Source of the DNA: Sphingomonas populi
GTDB lineage: Bacteria; Pseudomonadota; Alphaproteobacteria; Sphingomonadales; Sphingomonadaceae
NCBI RefSeq assembly: GCF_004208535.1
Contig: NZ_SGIS01000024.1
Location: 1-64,000 of the forward strand
Direction: 5' to 3'
Length of the DNA stretch: 64,000 nt
In this document: one piece after another, positions 8,076 to 16,879 of the stretch
Position numbering within the stretch: the stretch's first letter is position 1
How the letters are laid out: every line of letters begins with the position of its first letter
Translations under genes and position numbers: made by a program
The notes under the pieces: generated by a model
Database searches by the model: none
What the model saw: only the letters and a program-made list of their open reading frames with translations
Told to the model about the DNA's origin: nothing

Positions 8076-9448
8076 GCCACGGTTCCACGCAAATTCATGT
8101 CTTCCAGGGCGACGCCGTTGGTTTCCGGCATCATCTTCCACGCCCAGACGAACTGGAGCAGCATCATCCCTCCGAAGAAGGCGAACACCCAGCCGCCGAC
8201 GGCGCCGGCGACGACCGGGAACAGCCAGGTGATGATCGCGGCCATGACCCAGTGCGTGGTCGAACCCAGCCCCTGCCCCTTGCCACGCACCGAGCTTGGG
8301 AAGACCTCGGAAATGAACACCCAGATCACCGCGCCCTGGCTGACCGCGAACGCAGCGATGAAGGCGAGCAGCCCGGCGAGGATCAGCGTGCCGTCGGGCG
8401 CGGCACGTTCGAGCTGCCAGCCAACCAGAAGCAGCGCGGCGGCACAGATGATCGAGCCGACCAGCAGCAACGGCTTGCGGCCGAACCGATCGATGAGGAA
8501 AAGCGCCAGCGCCGTGAACAGCAGGTTGGTGCCGCCCACCGCGACCGACTGGAGCAGTGCGCTGTCCGCGCCGGCGCCGGCCAGCTCGAAAATGCGCGGT
8601 GCGTAATAGAGCAGGGCATTGATGCCGGAGAGCTGATTGAACATCGCGATTGCGATTGCGCAGGCGACCGGCAGACGATGCGATGCCTGGAAGAGACGCG
8701 GAACGCCCTTGTCGGCTTCGCGACGGTCCGCAGCCTCGATACGGAGCAGCTCGGCATGCGGATCGCTGAAGCCGAGGCGAGTCATTACGGCGATTGCCGG
8801 GTCGCGGCGTCCGCGTATCGCAAGCCAGCGCGGGCTTTCGGGGAGAACGAGGATCACCACCAGAAACAGGATGGAGGGCACCGCAACGATGCCGAACATC
8901 CAGCGCCACGCCGTCTCGGGCGGCAGTGTCTGCGCGATGACATAGTTGGAAAGGAAGGCGATGAGGATGCCGAGGACGATGTTGAGCTGGTTCATCGCCA
9001 CCAACCGGCCACGGAACCGCGCCGGTGACACTTCCGCGATATAGATCGGCGTCACCACGGAAGCGGCGCCGATCGCCACGCCGCCGAGGAAGCGGAAGGC
9101 GATCAGGATATACCAAGTGTGCGCCAGCCCGGTGCCAAGCGACGAGAGCACGTAGGCGATCGCGACGGACAGCATGATCGCCTTGCGCCCGTAGCGATCG
9201 GCCGGCACGCCCGCGACGAGCGAACCCAGCACGGTGCCGATCAGCGCGGAGGCGACGGTGAAGCCCAGCGACGCCTCGGTCAGCGCGAACTGGTTTTGCA
9301 GCGCGCTGGTAGCGCCGGAAATCACAGCGGTATCGAAGCCGAAGAGCAGGCCGCCAAGCGCGGCGCCCGCCGCGCTCATCACGATCGCGGGCGTCGCCCG
9401 GGCATCATCGACGACGCCGACATCGTCGGAGCTTACCACGTTATGCAT
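8072..9448 (-). CDS. MFS sugar porter (sugar:proton symporter type)
   Basis: A 458-residue inner-membrane transporter of the sugar porter family (XylE/GalP/glucose-fructose facilitator relatives) with 12 predicted membrane segments. Diagnostic motifs are GFDTAVISG in TM1, DRYGRKA after TM2, RFLGGVAIG, PESPRWL at the end of the first half, DRFGRKPL and the C-terminal PETNG. It overlaps the upstream kinase by 8 bp and the downstream GH32 by 4 bp. In this context the cargo is most likely fructose, or sucrose/glucose, delivered by the periplasmic GH32. The phosphorylating partner is the adjacent ROK kinase, since no PTS genes are visible. Confidence 0.9.
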   Translation of the reverse strand: MHNVVSSDDVGVVDDARATPAIVMSAAGAALGGLLFGFDTAVISGATSALQNQFALTEASLGFTVASALIGTVLGSLVAGVPADRYGRKAIMLSVAIAYVLSSLGTGLAHTWYILIAFRFLGGVAIGAASVVTPIYIAEVSPARFRGRLVAMNQLNIVLGILIAFLSNYVIAQTLPPETAWRWMFGIVAVPSILFLVVILVLPESPRWLAIRGRRDPAIAVMTRLGFSDPHAELLRIEAADRREADKGVPRLFQASHRLPVACAIAIAMFNQLSGINALLYYAPRIFELAGAGADSALLQSVAVGGTNLLFTALALFLIDRFGRKPLLLVGSIICAAALLLVGWQLERAAPDGTLILAGLLAFIAAFAVSQGAVIWVFISEVFPSSVRGKGQGLGSTTHWVMAAIITWLFPVVAGAVGGWVFAFFGGMMLLQFVWAWKMMPETNGVALEDMNLRGTVA

Positions 9449-10403
9449 TGACGGTTTCCGCTCTGCTGGAGTTGGTGTCGGTGATGGCCCAGTGCATCGG
9501 CCACTGACGCGTCGCGGTGCGATACGCGAGTGCGAGGGCGCCGGTCAGGCCGGCGGACGATCCGGCTGTCGGTGCAGCGACATAATCGTCCATGTCGATC
9601 GCGCGCATGCTTGCGTCGTAGCCGGCCAGCTTCTCGGTCAGCGCGCGGCGCACCCGGCCATACATCTGCGGCTGCATTACGCCACCGCCGATGATGATGC
9701 GGTCAGGACGGACGGTATAAGTGAGCGTCGCGCACAGACCGGCGAGGTAATCGGCTTCGATAGCCCATGCCGGGTGATCGCTGGACAGCGTCTCCGCCGG
9801 CACGCCCCAGCGGGCCTGCATGGCGGGGCCGCAGGCAAGACCTTCCAGACAGTCGCCATGATAGGGGCAGATCCCGGCGAACCGATCGTCCCCCGGCGCG
9901 CGCGGCAGTTTGATGTGGCCCGCTTCCGGGTGGTTCGCGCCGCCGTGCGGGGCGCCGTTGATCAGCAAGCCAACGCCGATGCCGGTCCCGACCGTCACGT
10001 AGCAGAAGGTATCCAGCCCCTGCCCGCTGCCGAACAGCCGTTCACCAACCGCCGCGCAATTCACGTCCGTGTCGAGTGCGATCGGCCCGCTGATGGTGCG
10101 GCGGAAATGCGTGAGCAGATCGACGTTTTGCCAACCGGCCTTCGGCGTGGATGTGATGCAGCCGTAATCGGCTGCGACCGTGTTCAACGACAGCGGCCCG
10201 AAGCTGCCGATCGAGAAAGCCGAGAGCGCTCCGTGCTTCTCGGCGGCATCCGAGAAAAAGGCGCTAGCGGCGCCGAGCGTCTCCGCCGGCGTCGTGGTGG
10301 GAATACGGGTCTGCATGAGCAGGGCGCCGTCGCGATCGGCGATGGCGCAGAGAAACTTGGTTCCGCCAGCTTCGATGCCGCCGAGCAGCAATGGCTCAGT
10401 CAT
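9441..10403 (-). CDS. ROK family fructokinase
   Basis: A 320-residue cytosolic sugar kinase of the ROK family. The N-terminal phosphate-binding motif is GGIEAGGTKFLCA. TVGTGIGVGLLINGAPHGG follows. The Zn-binding ROK signature appears as CPYHGDCLEGLACGPA (His plus Cys ligands), with upstream GHIKLPR. This CPYHGxCLEGLASG form is typical of bacterial fructokinases/mannokinases. It is first in the operon behind the promoter at 10507-10534 and supplies fructose 6-phosphate from imported fructose. Fructose specificity is inferred from the GH32 neighbours. Confidence 0.88.
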   Translation of the reverse strand: MTEPLLLGGIEAGGTKFLCAIADRDGALLMQTRIPTTTPAETLGAASAFFSDAAEKHGALSAFSIGSFGPLSLNTVAADYGCITSTPKAGWQNVDLLTHFRRTISGPIALDTDVNCAAVGERLFGSGQGLDTFCYVTVGTGIGVGLLINGAPHGGANHPEAGHIKLPRAPGDDRFAGICPYHGDCLEGLACGPAMQARWGVPAETLSSDHPAWAIEADYLAGLCATLTYTVRPDRIIIGGGVMQPQMYGRVRRALTEKLAGYDASMRAIDMDDYVAAPTAGSSAGLTGALALAYRTATRQWPMHWAITDTNSSRAETVNA

Positions 10404-10500
10404 CGAAGCTCACCCGAGGCGGGATGCCGGCTAACGATCGCTTCAAAACGGACAGACACCACTTCCCCCTCCCGCTGGTGCCGCCAGATTCGCGGTCACC

Positions 10501-10529
10501 AGACTAAATCTACTGATGGGATTTAATCT
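10501..10529. promoter_or_regulatory. inverted-repeat operator, probably for the ROK repressor
   Basis: AGACTAAATC (10501-10510) and GATTTAATCT (10520-10529) form a 10-bp inverted repeat with one mismatch and a 9-bp spacer. It lies between the ROK repressor and kinase genes and overlaps the spacer and -10 box of the predicted minus-strand promoter, the expected position for a repressor site. It is far more AT-rich than its surroundings. Confidence 0.65.
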
Positions 10530-10534
10530 GTCAA
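10507..10534 (-). promoter_or_regulatory. sigma70-type promoter of the fructokinase-MFS-GH32 operon
   Basis: On the minus strand a consensus -35 box TTGACA (10534-10529) is followed after 16 bp by TAGATT (10512-10507) as a -10 box, about 100 bp before the kinase start at 10403. The inverted-repeat operator overlies this interval, so ligand-controlled repression is the simplest reading. Confidence 0.6.
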
Positions 10535-10584
10535 GTCCGGTCAGAAATCTGGTTGGACGGCGGCGTGTTCGGAAGGCTCGCGGG

Positions 10585-11709
10585 TCACTCCTTCTTGAAC
10601 AGGCTGGCGAGATCCGGCGTGAAGCTGGCGTGGAGCGGAAGCAGGCCGGCGCCCACCGCCGCGGCGAGGTTGCCAAGCGTGCCATTGCGGATTTCGGGCG
10701 CGAAGAAGTCGGGCGGTGCATCGGTGGAAAAGTGGCGACGCAGGCCGTCGGCAATCTCTTCCAGGCCGGAGGGCGGAAGCGCGCCGTCGATGATGACCGC
10801 TTGAAGGTCGAGCAGGCTGTTGGCGCTGGTAACCGCCGATGCGAGCGCTTCGATGCATCGCCGCGTCCAAGCCGAACGCGCCTTGGCGCGGGCGTCCTGA
10901 TCGAGCGCATACAGCGAAGCGTGGTGGATCAGATAATCGCTCTTGCCCGCCGCACACACCGGAATCGACGCAAGCGCCCCGGCGTTGCCATGCCGACCTT
11001 GATGGACGCGCCCGCCCAACACGAGGCCACCACCGATGAACGTACCGATGTTGATCGCCAGAAAATCCTCAAGATCAACGCCCGCACCGCACAGCAACTG
11101 GGCAAGTGCGGCCGCGTTGCCGTCATTTTCGAAAAAGGCCGGCCAAGCGAGCCCAGCCTGCAACCGGTCGGCCACGTCGGCGCGACGCCATTCATCCGCT
11201 TGATCGATCGAAATTCCGAGCTCGTCGCGCCATTCCCCGAGGAACCAGGGCATCGCCACACCAATGCCCATGAAGGCTTCGGCATTGAGCGCGTTGGTGG
11301 ACCCGAGATGTTCGTCGATAAACGCGGTGACGTGCCGCAGCACCGTATCGATTGACGGGAAGCTGCCGGCATGACGGCAGACCGCTTTCCGCTCACCGTC
11401 GAAGTCCAGCAGGACGAGCGTGGTGTCGCTACGCCCTACCTCGATGCCGACGGTGTACCCCCGCTTACCATTAATTCGGTAAATTGTCGCCGGCTGTCCC
11501 ATGCCGCCGGTCCGCTTGCCTGCTTGGTATAACAGGCCGCCCTCATCCAGTTCATCGACGATGCGCACGACCGCCTGGGGAGACAGCGCCGTTACACGCG
11601 CGAGTTCCGCCTTCGAGGCGCCGTTCATCCGTCGCACGGCCGACAGGATCAGCCGCTCATTGTAGCGTCGCATTCCACCGCTATTCGTACCCTTGTGAAA
11701 TGTCTTCAC
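10585..11709 (-). CDS. ROK family transcriptional repressor
   Basis: A 374-residue NagC/Mlc-like regulator. Residues 1-75 form a winged helix-turn-helix (RRYNERLILSAVRRMNGASK, then AELARVTALSPQAVVRIVDELDEGGL). The rest is a ROK sugar-binding fold with GYTVGIEVGRSDTTLVLLDF and INIGTFIGGGLVLGG. The kinase Zn-cysteine cluster (CxCGxxxC-like) is not obvious: only PVCAAGKSDYLI occupies that region, so catalytic activity is unlikely. It probably binds the inverted repeat at 10501-10529 just past its own stop codon and releases it on binding fructose or a phosphosugar. It shares strand and direction with the operon it should control. Confidence 0.87.
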   Translation of the reverse strand: MKTFHKGTNSGGMRRYNERLILSAVRRMNGASKAELARVTALSPQAVVRIVDELDEGGLLYQAGKRTGGMGQPATIYRINGKRGYTVGIEVGRSDTTLVLLDFDGERKAVCRHAGSFPSIDTVLRHVTAFIDEHLGSTNALNAEAFMGIGVAMPWFLGEWRDELGISIDQADEWRRADVADRLQAGLAWPAFFENDGNAAALAQLLCGAGVDLEDFLAINIGTFIGGGLVLGGRVHQGRHGNAGALASIPVCAAGKSDYLIHHASLYALDQDARAKARSAWTRRCIEALASAVTSANSLLDLQAVIIDGALPPSGLEEIADGLRRHFSTDAPPDFFAPEIRNGTLGNLAAAVGAGLLPLHASFTPDLASLFKKE

Positions 11710-11938
11710 GCCTCAGCCTTTCAATCGATACGCAAGCGCTATGCGGTCGTGCTCGGCCGTCGTCCACCAACGAGGCCGTCAAGGCGAGGCTCGTCCTTTG
11801 CGTAGTTCGTCCTCTGCTTAGCGTGTTCTGAAGGGGCGTTCCCGGGCACCATTCAGACTACAGCTCGACCGCGTGCTCACGGCCAAGCTGGGATGAGTGC
11901 GGTGTCCGATCCTCGAACGGCTGCTGTTACGTCGGCGC
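11710..11938. other. non-coding gap upstream of the ROK repressor
   Basis: About 230 bp with no convincing ORF; codon usage in all frames looks random. It must hold the repressor promoter (minus strand) and any terminator of rpsU, but I see no clear boxes. Confidence 0.4.
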
Positions 11939-12139
11939 TCAGCGATCGCGTTCGGCACGCTTGCGGTCGGCTTTGCGCGCGCGGCTGATCGCGGCGGCGC
12001 GCTCACGGGCGCGGCGCTCGGAGGGCTTTTCATAGTGCCGGCGCAGCTTCATCTCGCGGTAGACACCTTCGCGCTGCAGCTTCTTTTTCAACGCGCGCAA
12101 GGCTTGGTCAACATTGTTGTCGCGGACGATGATCTGCAT
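11939..12139 (-). CDS. rpsU: 30S ribosomal protein S21
   Basis: A 66-residue small basic ribosomal protein, bS21, of the 30S platform. The sequence [20 protein letters not shown] is the canonical N-terminus. It continues [20 protein letters not shown] and an Arg/Lys-rich tail ([20 protein letters not shown]). The frame is open to 12379, but family length and the conserved MQIIVRDN start fix the ATG at 12139. It sits alone between the ROK repressor and the divergent arabinan receptor, without dnaG or rpoD. Confidence 0.95.
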   Translation of the reverse strand: MQIIVRDNNVDQALRALKKKLQREGVYREMKLRRHYEKPSERRARERAAAISRARKADRKRAERDR

Positions 12140-12792
12140 ACGAACGGCTTTCGGGTCTTGGAGCGGGAATCGAATGTCGTGCGCTTTATGACGTGTCCGC
12201 CGGCAAGCCAAGGCGTGAATGTACCGCCCGAATTTGCGCATCACGGTGCAAATCGGACCGGCGGTATTCGGGAAAGATAGATGGAAAGCGGAACGACCGC
12301 TTTGGCGCGTCGATTCCGGCGGTTCGTTCAACACGTTTTTGACCGCACCTGCGTGATCAACCGAACTCGCTGCAATCAAGGAATGTCTCTATAACTCGGA
12401 CAAATGCACGACCTATCTCGATCAACTTGGTGTGAAATATCCAGACCTCGACACGGGGCGAGCAACGCCGGCTCGTAGTTTTGAGGGTCTCTCCGATTCT
12501 TATCCAGGCGGAGTATGAAGATCCGGCGTTCGTCGCTGCCGTCGTCATCCTCCACCCTGTCGCCAGCAAACAAGGCCGACGAACATCAGTAGCCTGGATA
12601 GGTGTTCCTGTTGGGCGCCGATTACCGGTCGGCCAGTGCCCGCTCGCACGCCGGCACAGTGCCGGTGTTCGGTGCGAGCGACCGGCGCGGATTGCCACTG
12701 CATCAAAACCATTGCGCGGCCGATTTCTCGCATGTAATAGTCGGAGTAATAAGAGCGTTGGCGGTATTGCTGCGCTGCTTCGGGGAGGGTTT
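12140..12792. other. 650-bp gap between rpsU and the second TonB receptor
   Basis: No ORF here has family motifs or the GC3 pattern of real genes in this window. The near part must contain the rpsU promoter (minus) and the far part the leader of the receptor gene (plus). A two-part hairpin is visible at about 12648-12684 (CTCGCAC...GTGCGAG enclosing CCGGCA-CAG-TGCCGG), which may be leader structure. I recognise no repressor gene here. Confidence 0.4.
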
Positions 12793-15462
12793 ATGTACAT
12801 GCATCGCACCGCTACGGTGTCCACACTCGCGCTCATCGCTGCGGCTGCCGCGCCTGCTTACGCTCAGGATGCGAGCAGCGTCCCGGCTGCGGTTCCCGGT
12901 GCGACACAGGAGGCCACGCCGCAATCACAAGCACTTCCGGGTGATCCTCAGGTGGCCACCGCCGAACAGGATATCGTCGTCACCGGCGTGCGTGCGAGCC
13001 TCGCTTCGGCGCAGGGTATTAAGCGCAATGCAACCGCGATCGTCGATTCCATCGTCGCCCAAGACATCGGGAAGTTACCGGACAATACCGTTTCGGATGC
13101 TCTCCAGCGCGTCACTGGTGTTCAGGTTACGCGCGGCTCGGGCGAAGCCGGCACGGTGCTGATCCGAGGCCTCCCCAACATCGCCACGCTGATCAACGGC
13201 AGGGAATCCTTTACCGGCACCCAGCGCGGCATTTCGCTACAGGATCTTCCGGCGGAACTGGTCGCCGGCGTCGATGTCTATAAGACGACGACCCCCGACA
13301 TCATCGAAGGTGGTTTGAGCGGCACGGTCGATGTGCGGCTGCGCCGTCCGTTCGATTTCAGCGGCCTGCAGGTCGCCGGCGGCGGCCGTGCGGTGTATAG
13401 CGATCAGTCCGGCAAATGGGGCTATCTTGGCAGCGGGCTGGTTAGCGATCGCTGGACGACCGGCATCGGCGAGGTCGGTGCGATGGTCGGGGTGTCGTAC
13501 AACAAGCGCCAGTATCGCGACGATACCGCATTCGACTTCGTCTCCAACCCGATCACGCCCGCTACGGCCACGACCCCTGCGTCACCGGCCATTCCTGATA
13601 CCGTGGGTGGCACCTATGCCAGTGGCGAGCGCACGCGGCTCGCGGTTAACGGGTCGCTGCAGTGGAAGCCGACCGACAACCTCGAGTTGTACGCCGACGG
13701 CATCTACACGCGCTATCGCAACACGCACGACGTCAGTTTCTTCATCGGTCTGCCCAAGGCGACTGCGGTCGGTGGTACGGTGGTGACCAGCACCTATCCT
13801 GGCAACCCCGAACTCGCCAGCGGGACGCACTCGACCAACGCCTTCACGCTTACGAGCAAGCAAGCGTATCAGGACCAGACCGAGACCTATCAGGCCGATT
13901 TCGGGACGAAATGGACCACTGGTCCTGCGGTGCTGTCAACCGAACTCACTTACAATTACAGCAAGCTGCCCAACCGCAGCGTGATCGTCGACACGTCGTT
14001 CAATGCGCCGACGCTCGACGTCAATTTCGACAACAACGGCACGCCGCTGATCAAGGTCGGCGGGGTCGATCTGACCAATCCAGCCAACTTCTCATTGGCG
14101 ACGCTGTTCGACAATCATAGCGTGGCGACGAGCAAGCAGTGGGCGTGGCGCGGTGATTTGCTGTATACCTTCGACGACAGCGTCCTGACCAACTTCAAGA
14201 TCGGCGCCCGCTTCACGGATCGCCAAGCGGATTCGCAGGCAACTGCGTCGCAGGGGCTCGGCATCAAGAATCCGCCGCTGGTCAGCGCTGTGCCCGGCTT
14301 CGGCACGCTCTCACCCAACGGGCTCGTTCAGGGGGCGTCTGGCATCGGGCAGTTCGTCGATGCCGACACCGGCTTCCTGCTCAACAACACCAATACGGTG
14401 CGAACGCTGTTCTCGCAGCCCACCGGCGACCGTGCGTATGATCCGAGCCTGGCCTTCTTCGATCATGAGAAGACCTATGCTTTCTATGGCCAGCTCGGCT
14501 ACGGCTTCGATATCGGGTCGATGCACGTCAGCGGTGTCGGAGGCCTGCGCGTCGTCAACACGGCCGAGCAACTGACCGGCTTCGGCGTGTCGGCCAAGGC
14601 GAACTATCTCGACATTCTGCCGAGCTTCAACGCCAAGGTTGGGCTCACCAACAATCTGCAACTGCGTCTGGCTTTCGCAAAGACGCTGACACGGCCTGAG
14701 TTCGCCCAGCTAAACCCGCTGGTCAGCTACACCACGACGGGCAATACCGGCAATCAGTCGGTCTTCTACGTCGGCGCTGGCGGCAATCCGGCCCTCCAGC
14801 CGATCAAGAGCACAGCCTATGACGTGTCGCTGGAATATTATCCGGCCCGCTCCACCTCGATTACTGCAGCAGGCTTTTACAAGGACCTGAGCGGTTATAT
14901 CCAGACGTACTCGCGGACCGAAACCTATCTCGGCCGACCGGCGCTGGTCAGCCGTCCGCGCAACACCGGACCGGGCAAGCTCTATGGCGCGGAAGTCGCC
15001 TATCAGCAGTTCTTCGACTTCCTGCCGGGGGCGCTCAGCGGGTTCGGTACCCAGCTCAATGGAACGTATATCTTCGGCACGACCCAGGACCCGATCTTTG
15101 GGGGGCAGCAGCGCCTGGTCAATGTCTCGAAATATTCGTTCAATGCTGTTGCGATCTACGAAAAGTACGGCATCTCGGGGCGGCTCGCGTATAATTGGCG
15201 CTCTAATTTCGTCGATAGTTACACTTCGGGCGGCTCGCAGGCGAGCAGCATCTTGGTGGCGCCGACCGGTCAGCTCGATTTCTCGGGTAGCTATGCGCTG
15301 ACCAAGAACTTCACGATCACGTTCGACGCGACCAACATCACCGACCGCGTCTATCATGACCGATTCGCGGGCCTGAACCAGAGCGGCATCTATTCGAGCA
15401 CGCCGCGCGATACGCGGACCTATGATCGTACCTTTGAGGTCGGCGGTCGCTTCCGCTTTTGA
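12793..15462 (+). CDS. TonB-dependent receptor paired with GH43
   Basis: An 889-residue outer-membrane TonB-dependent transporter of the Xanthomonas/Caulobacter type. It starts MYMHRTATVSTLALIAAAAA with a signal peptide cut near AYA-QD, and GGGGAGGG lies 5-6 nt before the ATG. EQDIVVTGVRASLASAQGIK is the TonB-box region. The plug contains IVDSIVAQDIGKLPDNTVSD, then VLIRGLPNIATLINGRE. The barrel ends in FEVGGRFRF, with the expected terminal Phe. It resembles the fructan receptor at 3597-6434 in plug layout but is a distinct protein. The GH43 gene follows by 39 bp, so arabinan or arabino-oligosaccharide uptake is inferred. Confidence 0.92.
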   Translation: MYMHRTATVSTLALIAAAAAPAYAQDASSVPAAVPGATQEATPQSQALPGDPQVATAEQDIVVTGVRASLASAQGIKRNATAIVDSIVAQDIGKLPDNTVSDALQRVTGVQVTRGSGEAGTVLIRGLPNIATLINGRESFTGTQRGISLQDLPAELVAGVDVYKTTTPDIIEGGLSGTVDVRLRRPFDFSGLQVAGGGRAVYSDQSGKWGYLGSGLVSDRWTTGIGEVGAMVGVSYNKRQYRDDTAFDFVSNPITPATATTPASPAIPDTVGGTYASGERTRLAVNGSLQWKPTDNLELYADGIYTRYRNTHDVSFFIGLPKATAVGGTVVTSTYPGNPELASGTHSTNAFTLTSKQAYQDQTETYQADFGTKWTTGPAVLSTELTYNYSKLPNRSVIVDTSFNAPTLDVNFDNNGTPLIKVGGVDLTNPANFSLATLFDNHSVATSKQWAWRGDLLYTFDDSVLTNFKIGARFTDRQADSQATASQGLGIKNPPLVSAVPGFGTLSPNGLVQGASGIGQFVDADTGFLLNNTNTVRTLFSQPTGDRAYDPSLAFFDHEKTYAFYGQLGYGFDIGSMHVSGVGGLRVVNTAEQLTGFGVSAKANYLDILPSFNAKVGLTNNLQLRLAFAKTLTRPEFAQLNPLVSYTTTGNTGNQSVFYVGAGGNPALQPIKSTAYDVSLEYYPARSTSITAAGFYKDLSGYIQTYSRTETYLGRPALVSRPRNTGPGKLYGAEVAYQQFFDFLPGALSGFGTQLNGTYIFGTTQDPIFGGQQRLVNVSKYSFNAVAIYEKYGISGRLAYNWRSNFVDSYTSGGSQASSILVAPTGQLDFSGSYALTKNFTITFDATNITDRVYHDRFAGLNQSGIYSSTPRDTRTYDRTFEVGGRFRF

Positions 15463-15469
15463 TCTTTCA

Positions 15470-15495
15470 GGCGGCGTCGAGCGCTCGGCGCCGCC
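15470..15495 (+). terminator. 13-bp-stem hairpin between TonB receptor and GH43
   Basis: GGCGGCGTCGAGC (15470-15482) pairs with GCTCGGCGCCGCC (15483-15495) with only one U-G wobble. It is followed by ACTTTTATG, where the ATG is the start of GH43. It can act as a terminator or occlude the GH43 ribosome-binding region. Confidence 0.6.
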
Positions 15496-15501
15496 ACTTT
15501 T

Positions 15502-16536
15502 ATGAGTAAAGCCCGTATGCCGATCCGCAGTCTCCTCGTCGCCGCTGTCGCGGTGTGTGCGCTGACACGCGGAGCGATTGCGACCGCCGAGGCCGGCCCG
15601 GCGACCACTGGACCGATCAACTCGGTCATCACCGGTGATATCGTGCCGACGCACGACCCGGTGCTGGTCAAAGAAAAAGGTGTCTACTACGTCTTCGGGA
15701 CCGGCTTGAGCGTCAAGACATCGCCCGATCTCATCCACTGGACCGCGAAGCCGCCGTTGTTCTCCAAGGTTCCAGCCTGGGGTGTGGGGGCCGTGCCCGG
15801 CACCAAGGATATGTGGGCGCCCGACATGTCGTTCTTCAACGGGCGGTGGCACCTCTATTATGCGCTCTCGACCTTCGGGTCGAATCAGTCGGCGATTGGG
15901 CTCGCTACGAGTCCGACACTTGATCCGACCAGCCCCGACTATGGCTGGAAGGACGAGGGGCTGGTGGTGATGTCGCATCACAGCGACGACTTCAACGCGA
16001 TCGACCCCAACCATTTCATCGATAGCGATGGTCGCCACTGGCTAACGCTCGGCAGCTTCTGGAGCGGGATCAAGCTGTTCGCGCTCGATCCGAAATCGGG
16101 CAAGCTCCTCGACCCTGCCGAGAAGCCCGTCTCGCTCGCGCGCCGCCTCGCGCCGGCGGGCGGGCCGGCGCCAGTCGAGGCACCGTTCCTCATCCAGCAT
16201 GGCGGCTATCACTACCTATTCGTGTCGTACGACTATTGCTGCAAAGGCGCGAACAGCACCTATTATACCATTGTCGGCCGATCTAAGGACGTGCGCGGGC
16301 CGTATCTCGGCAAGGACGGAAGCAAGCTGATGGACGGTGAGGGGACGATCATCCTGCGCGCCGATCTCTCGGAACAGGATCGCTTTCGCGGCCCCGGTCA
16401 CCCCGGCTTTTTGCACGATACCGACGGCAAGGATTACATCGTGTACCACGCTTACGATAAAACCAACCACGGTGCGCCAACGCTGAGGATCTCGCCGGTC
16501 GCATGGACCGATGGCTGGCCAGTCGCGGTATACTGA
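15502..16536 (+). CDS. GH43 family arabinan endo-1,5-alpha-L-arabinosidase-like enzyme
   Basis: A 344-residue glycoside hydrolase family 43 protein with a signal peptide (PIRSLLVAAVAVCALTRGAIA). The inverting catalytic residues are visible: general base Asp in PTHDPVLV, pKa-modulating Asp in FNAIDPNHFID and general acid Glu in PVEAPFLI. KDMWAPDMSFFNGRWHLYY and the Cys pair in YDYCCKG are typical of the arabinanase subgroup, as is the His in GPGHPGF. It would act in the periplasm on arabinan or arabino-oligosaccharides imported by the preceding receptor. The start could also be the ATG at 15517, which begins closer to the signal peptide. Endo versus exo action is not readable. Confidence 0.88.
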   Translation: MSKARMPIRSLLVAAVAVCALTRGAIATAEAGPATTGPINSVITGDIVPTHDPVLVKEKGVYYVFGTGLSVKTSPDLIHWTAKPPLFSKVPAWGVGAVPGTKDMWAPDMSFFNGRWHLYYALSTFGSNQSAIGLATSPTLDPTSPDYGWKDEGLVVMSHHSDDFNAIDPNHFIDSDGRHWLTLGSFWSGIKLFALDPKSGKLLDPAEKPVSLARRLAPAGGPAPVEAPFLIQHGGYHYLFVSYDYCCKGANSTYYTIVGRSKDVRGPYLGKDGSKLMDGEGTIILRADLSEQDRFRGPGHPGFLHDTDGKDYIVYHAYDKTNHGAPTLRISPVAWTDGWPVAVY

Positions 16537-16879
16537 GGGGAGGACCATGCTTCCTGCCCCGCACGCGCTCCTTGATCGTTGCAACAACGCCTGAAGCCGT
16601 CCCGGTCAACCCGTCAGGCGACGGCGCGCGGGTGTTCCTGGTCGTGCAGAGACGACATGCAAGCGGAAGGAATCAAAGCCTGCGCAGAAAGGAAGAAGGG
16701 CCGCCCAGAGCGAGCGACCCTCCACTTCATCAACCCTCGGATGCGTTACGGAAATTACCGTTACGACCGGGCTCGATATCATAGATAAAAGTTACAGCCT
16801 CGTCGTGGTGCTCAGTCTTCAAAATGGCGATTTCGCGGACGATATCCCAAACCACTGAGAGTTACACTTTTACCGGCTG
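16537..16879. other. gap between GH43 and ssb
   Basis: No gene with support. One frame reads DDMQAEGIKACAERKKGRPE (about 16652-16711), faintly like the hinge of serine recombinases, but the rest of that ORF has no match, so I do not call it. The stretch lies between convergent genes and should hold the terminators of GH43 and ssb. Confidence 0.35.

Noticed and set aside
7020-8606. Long plus-strand ORF (528 codons) opposite the GH32 and MFS genes
   Set aside because: It is the mirror of two well-supported genes, is rich in Arg/His/Gly, and has no family motifs.
16652-16711. Serine-recombinase-like string QAEGIKACAERKKGRPE after the GH43 gene
   Set aside because: Only about 17 residues match, with no catalytic domain or flanking repeats; too little to call a remnant.
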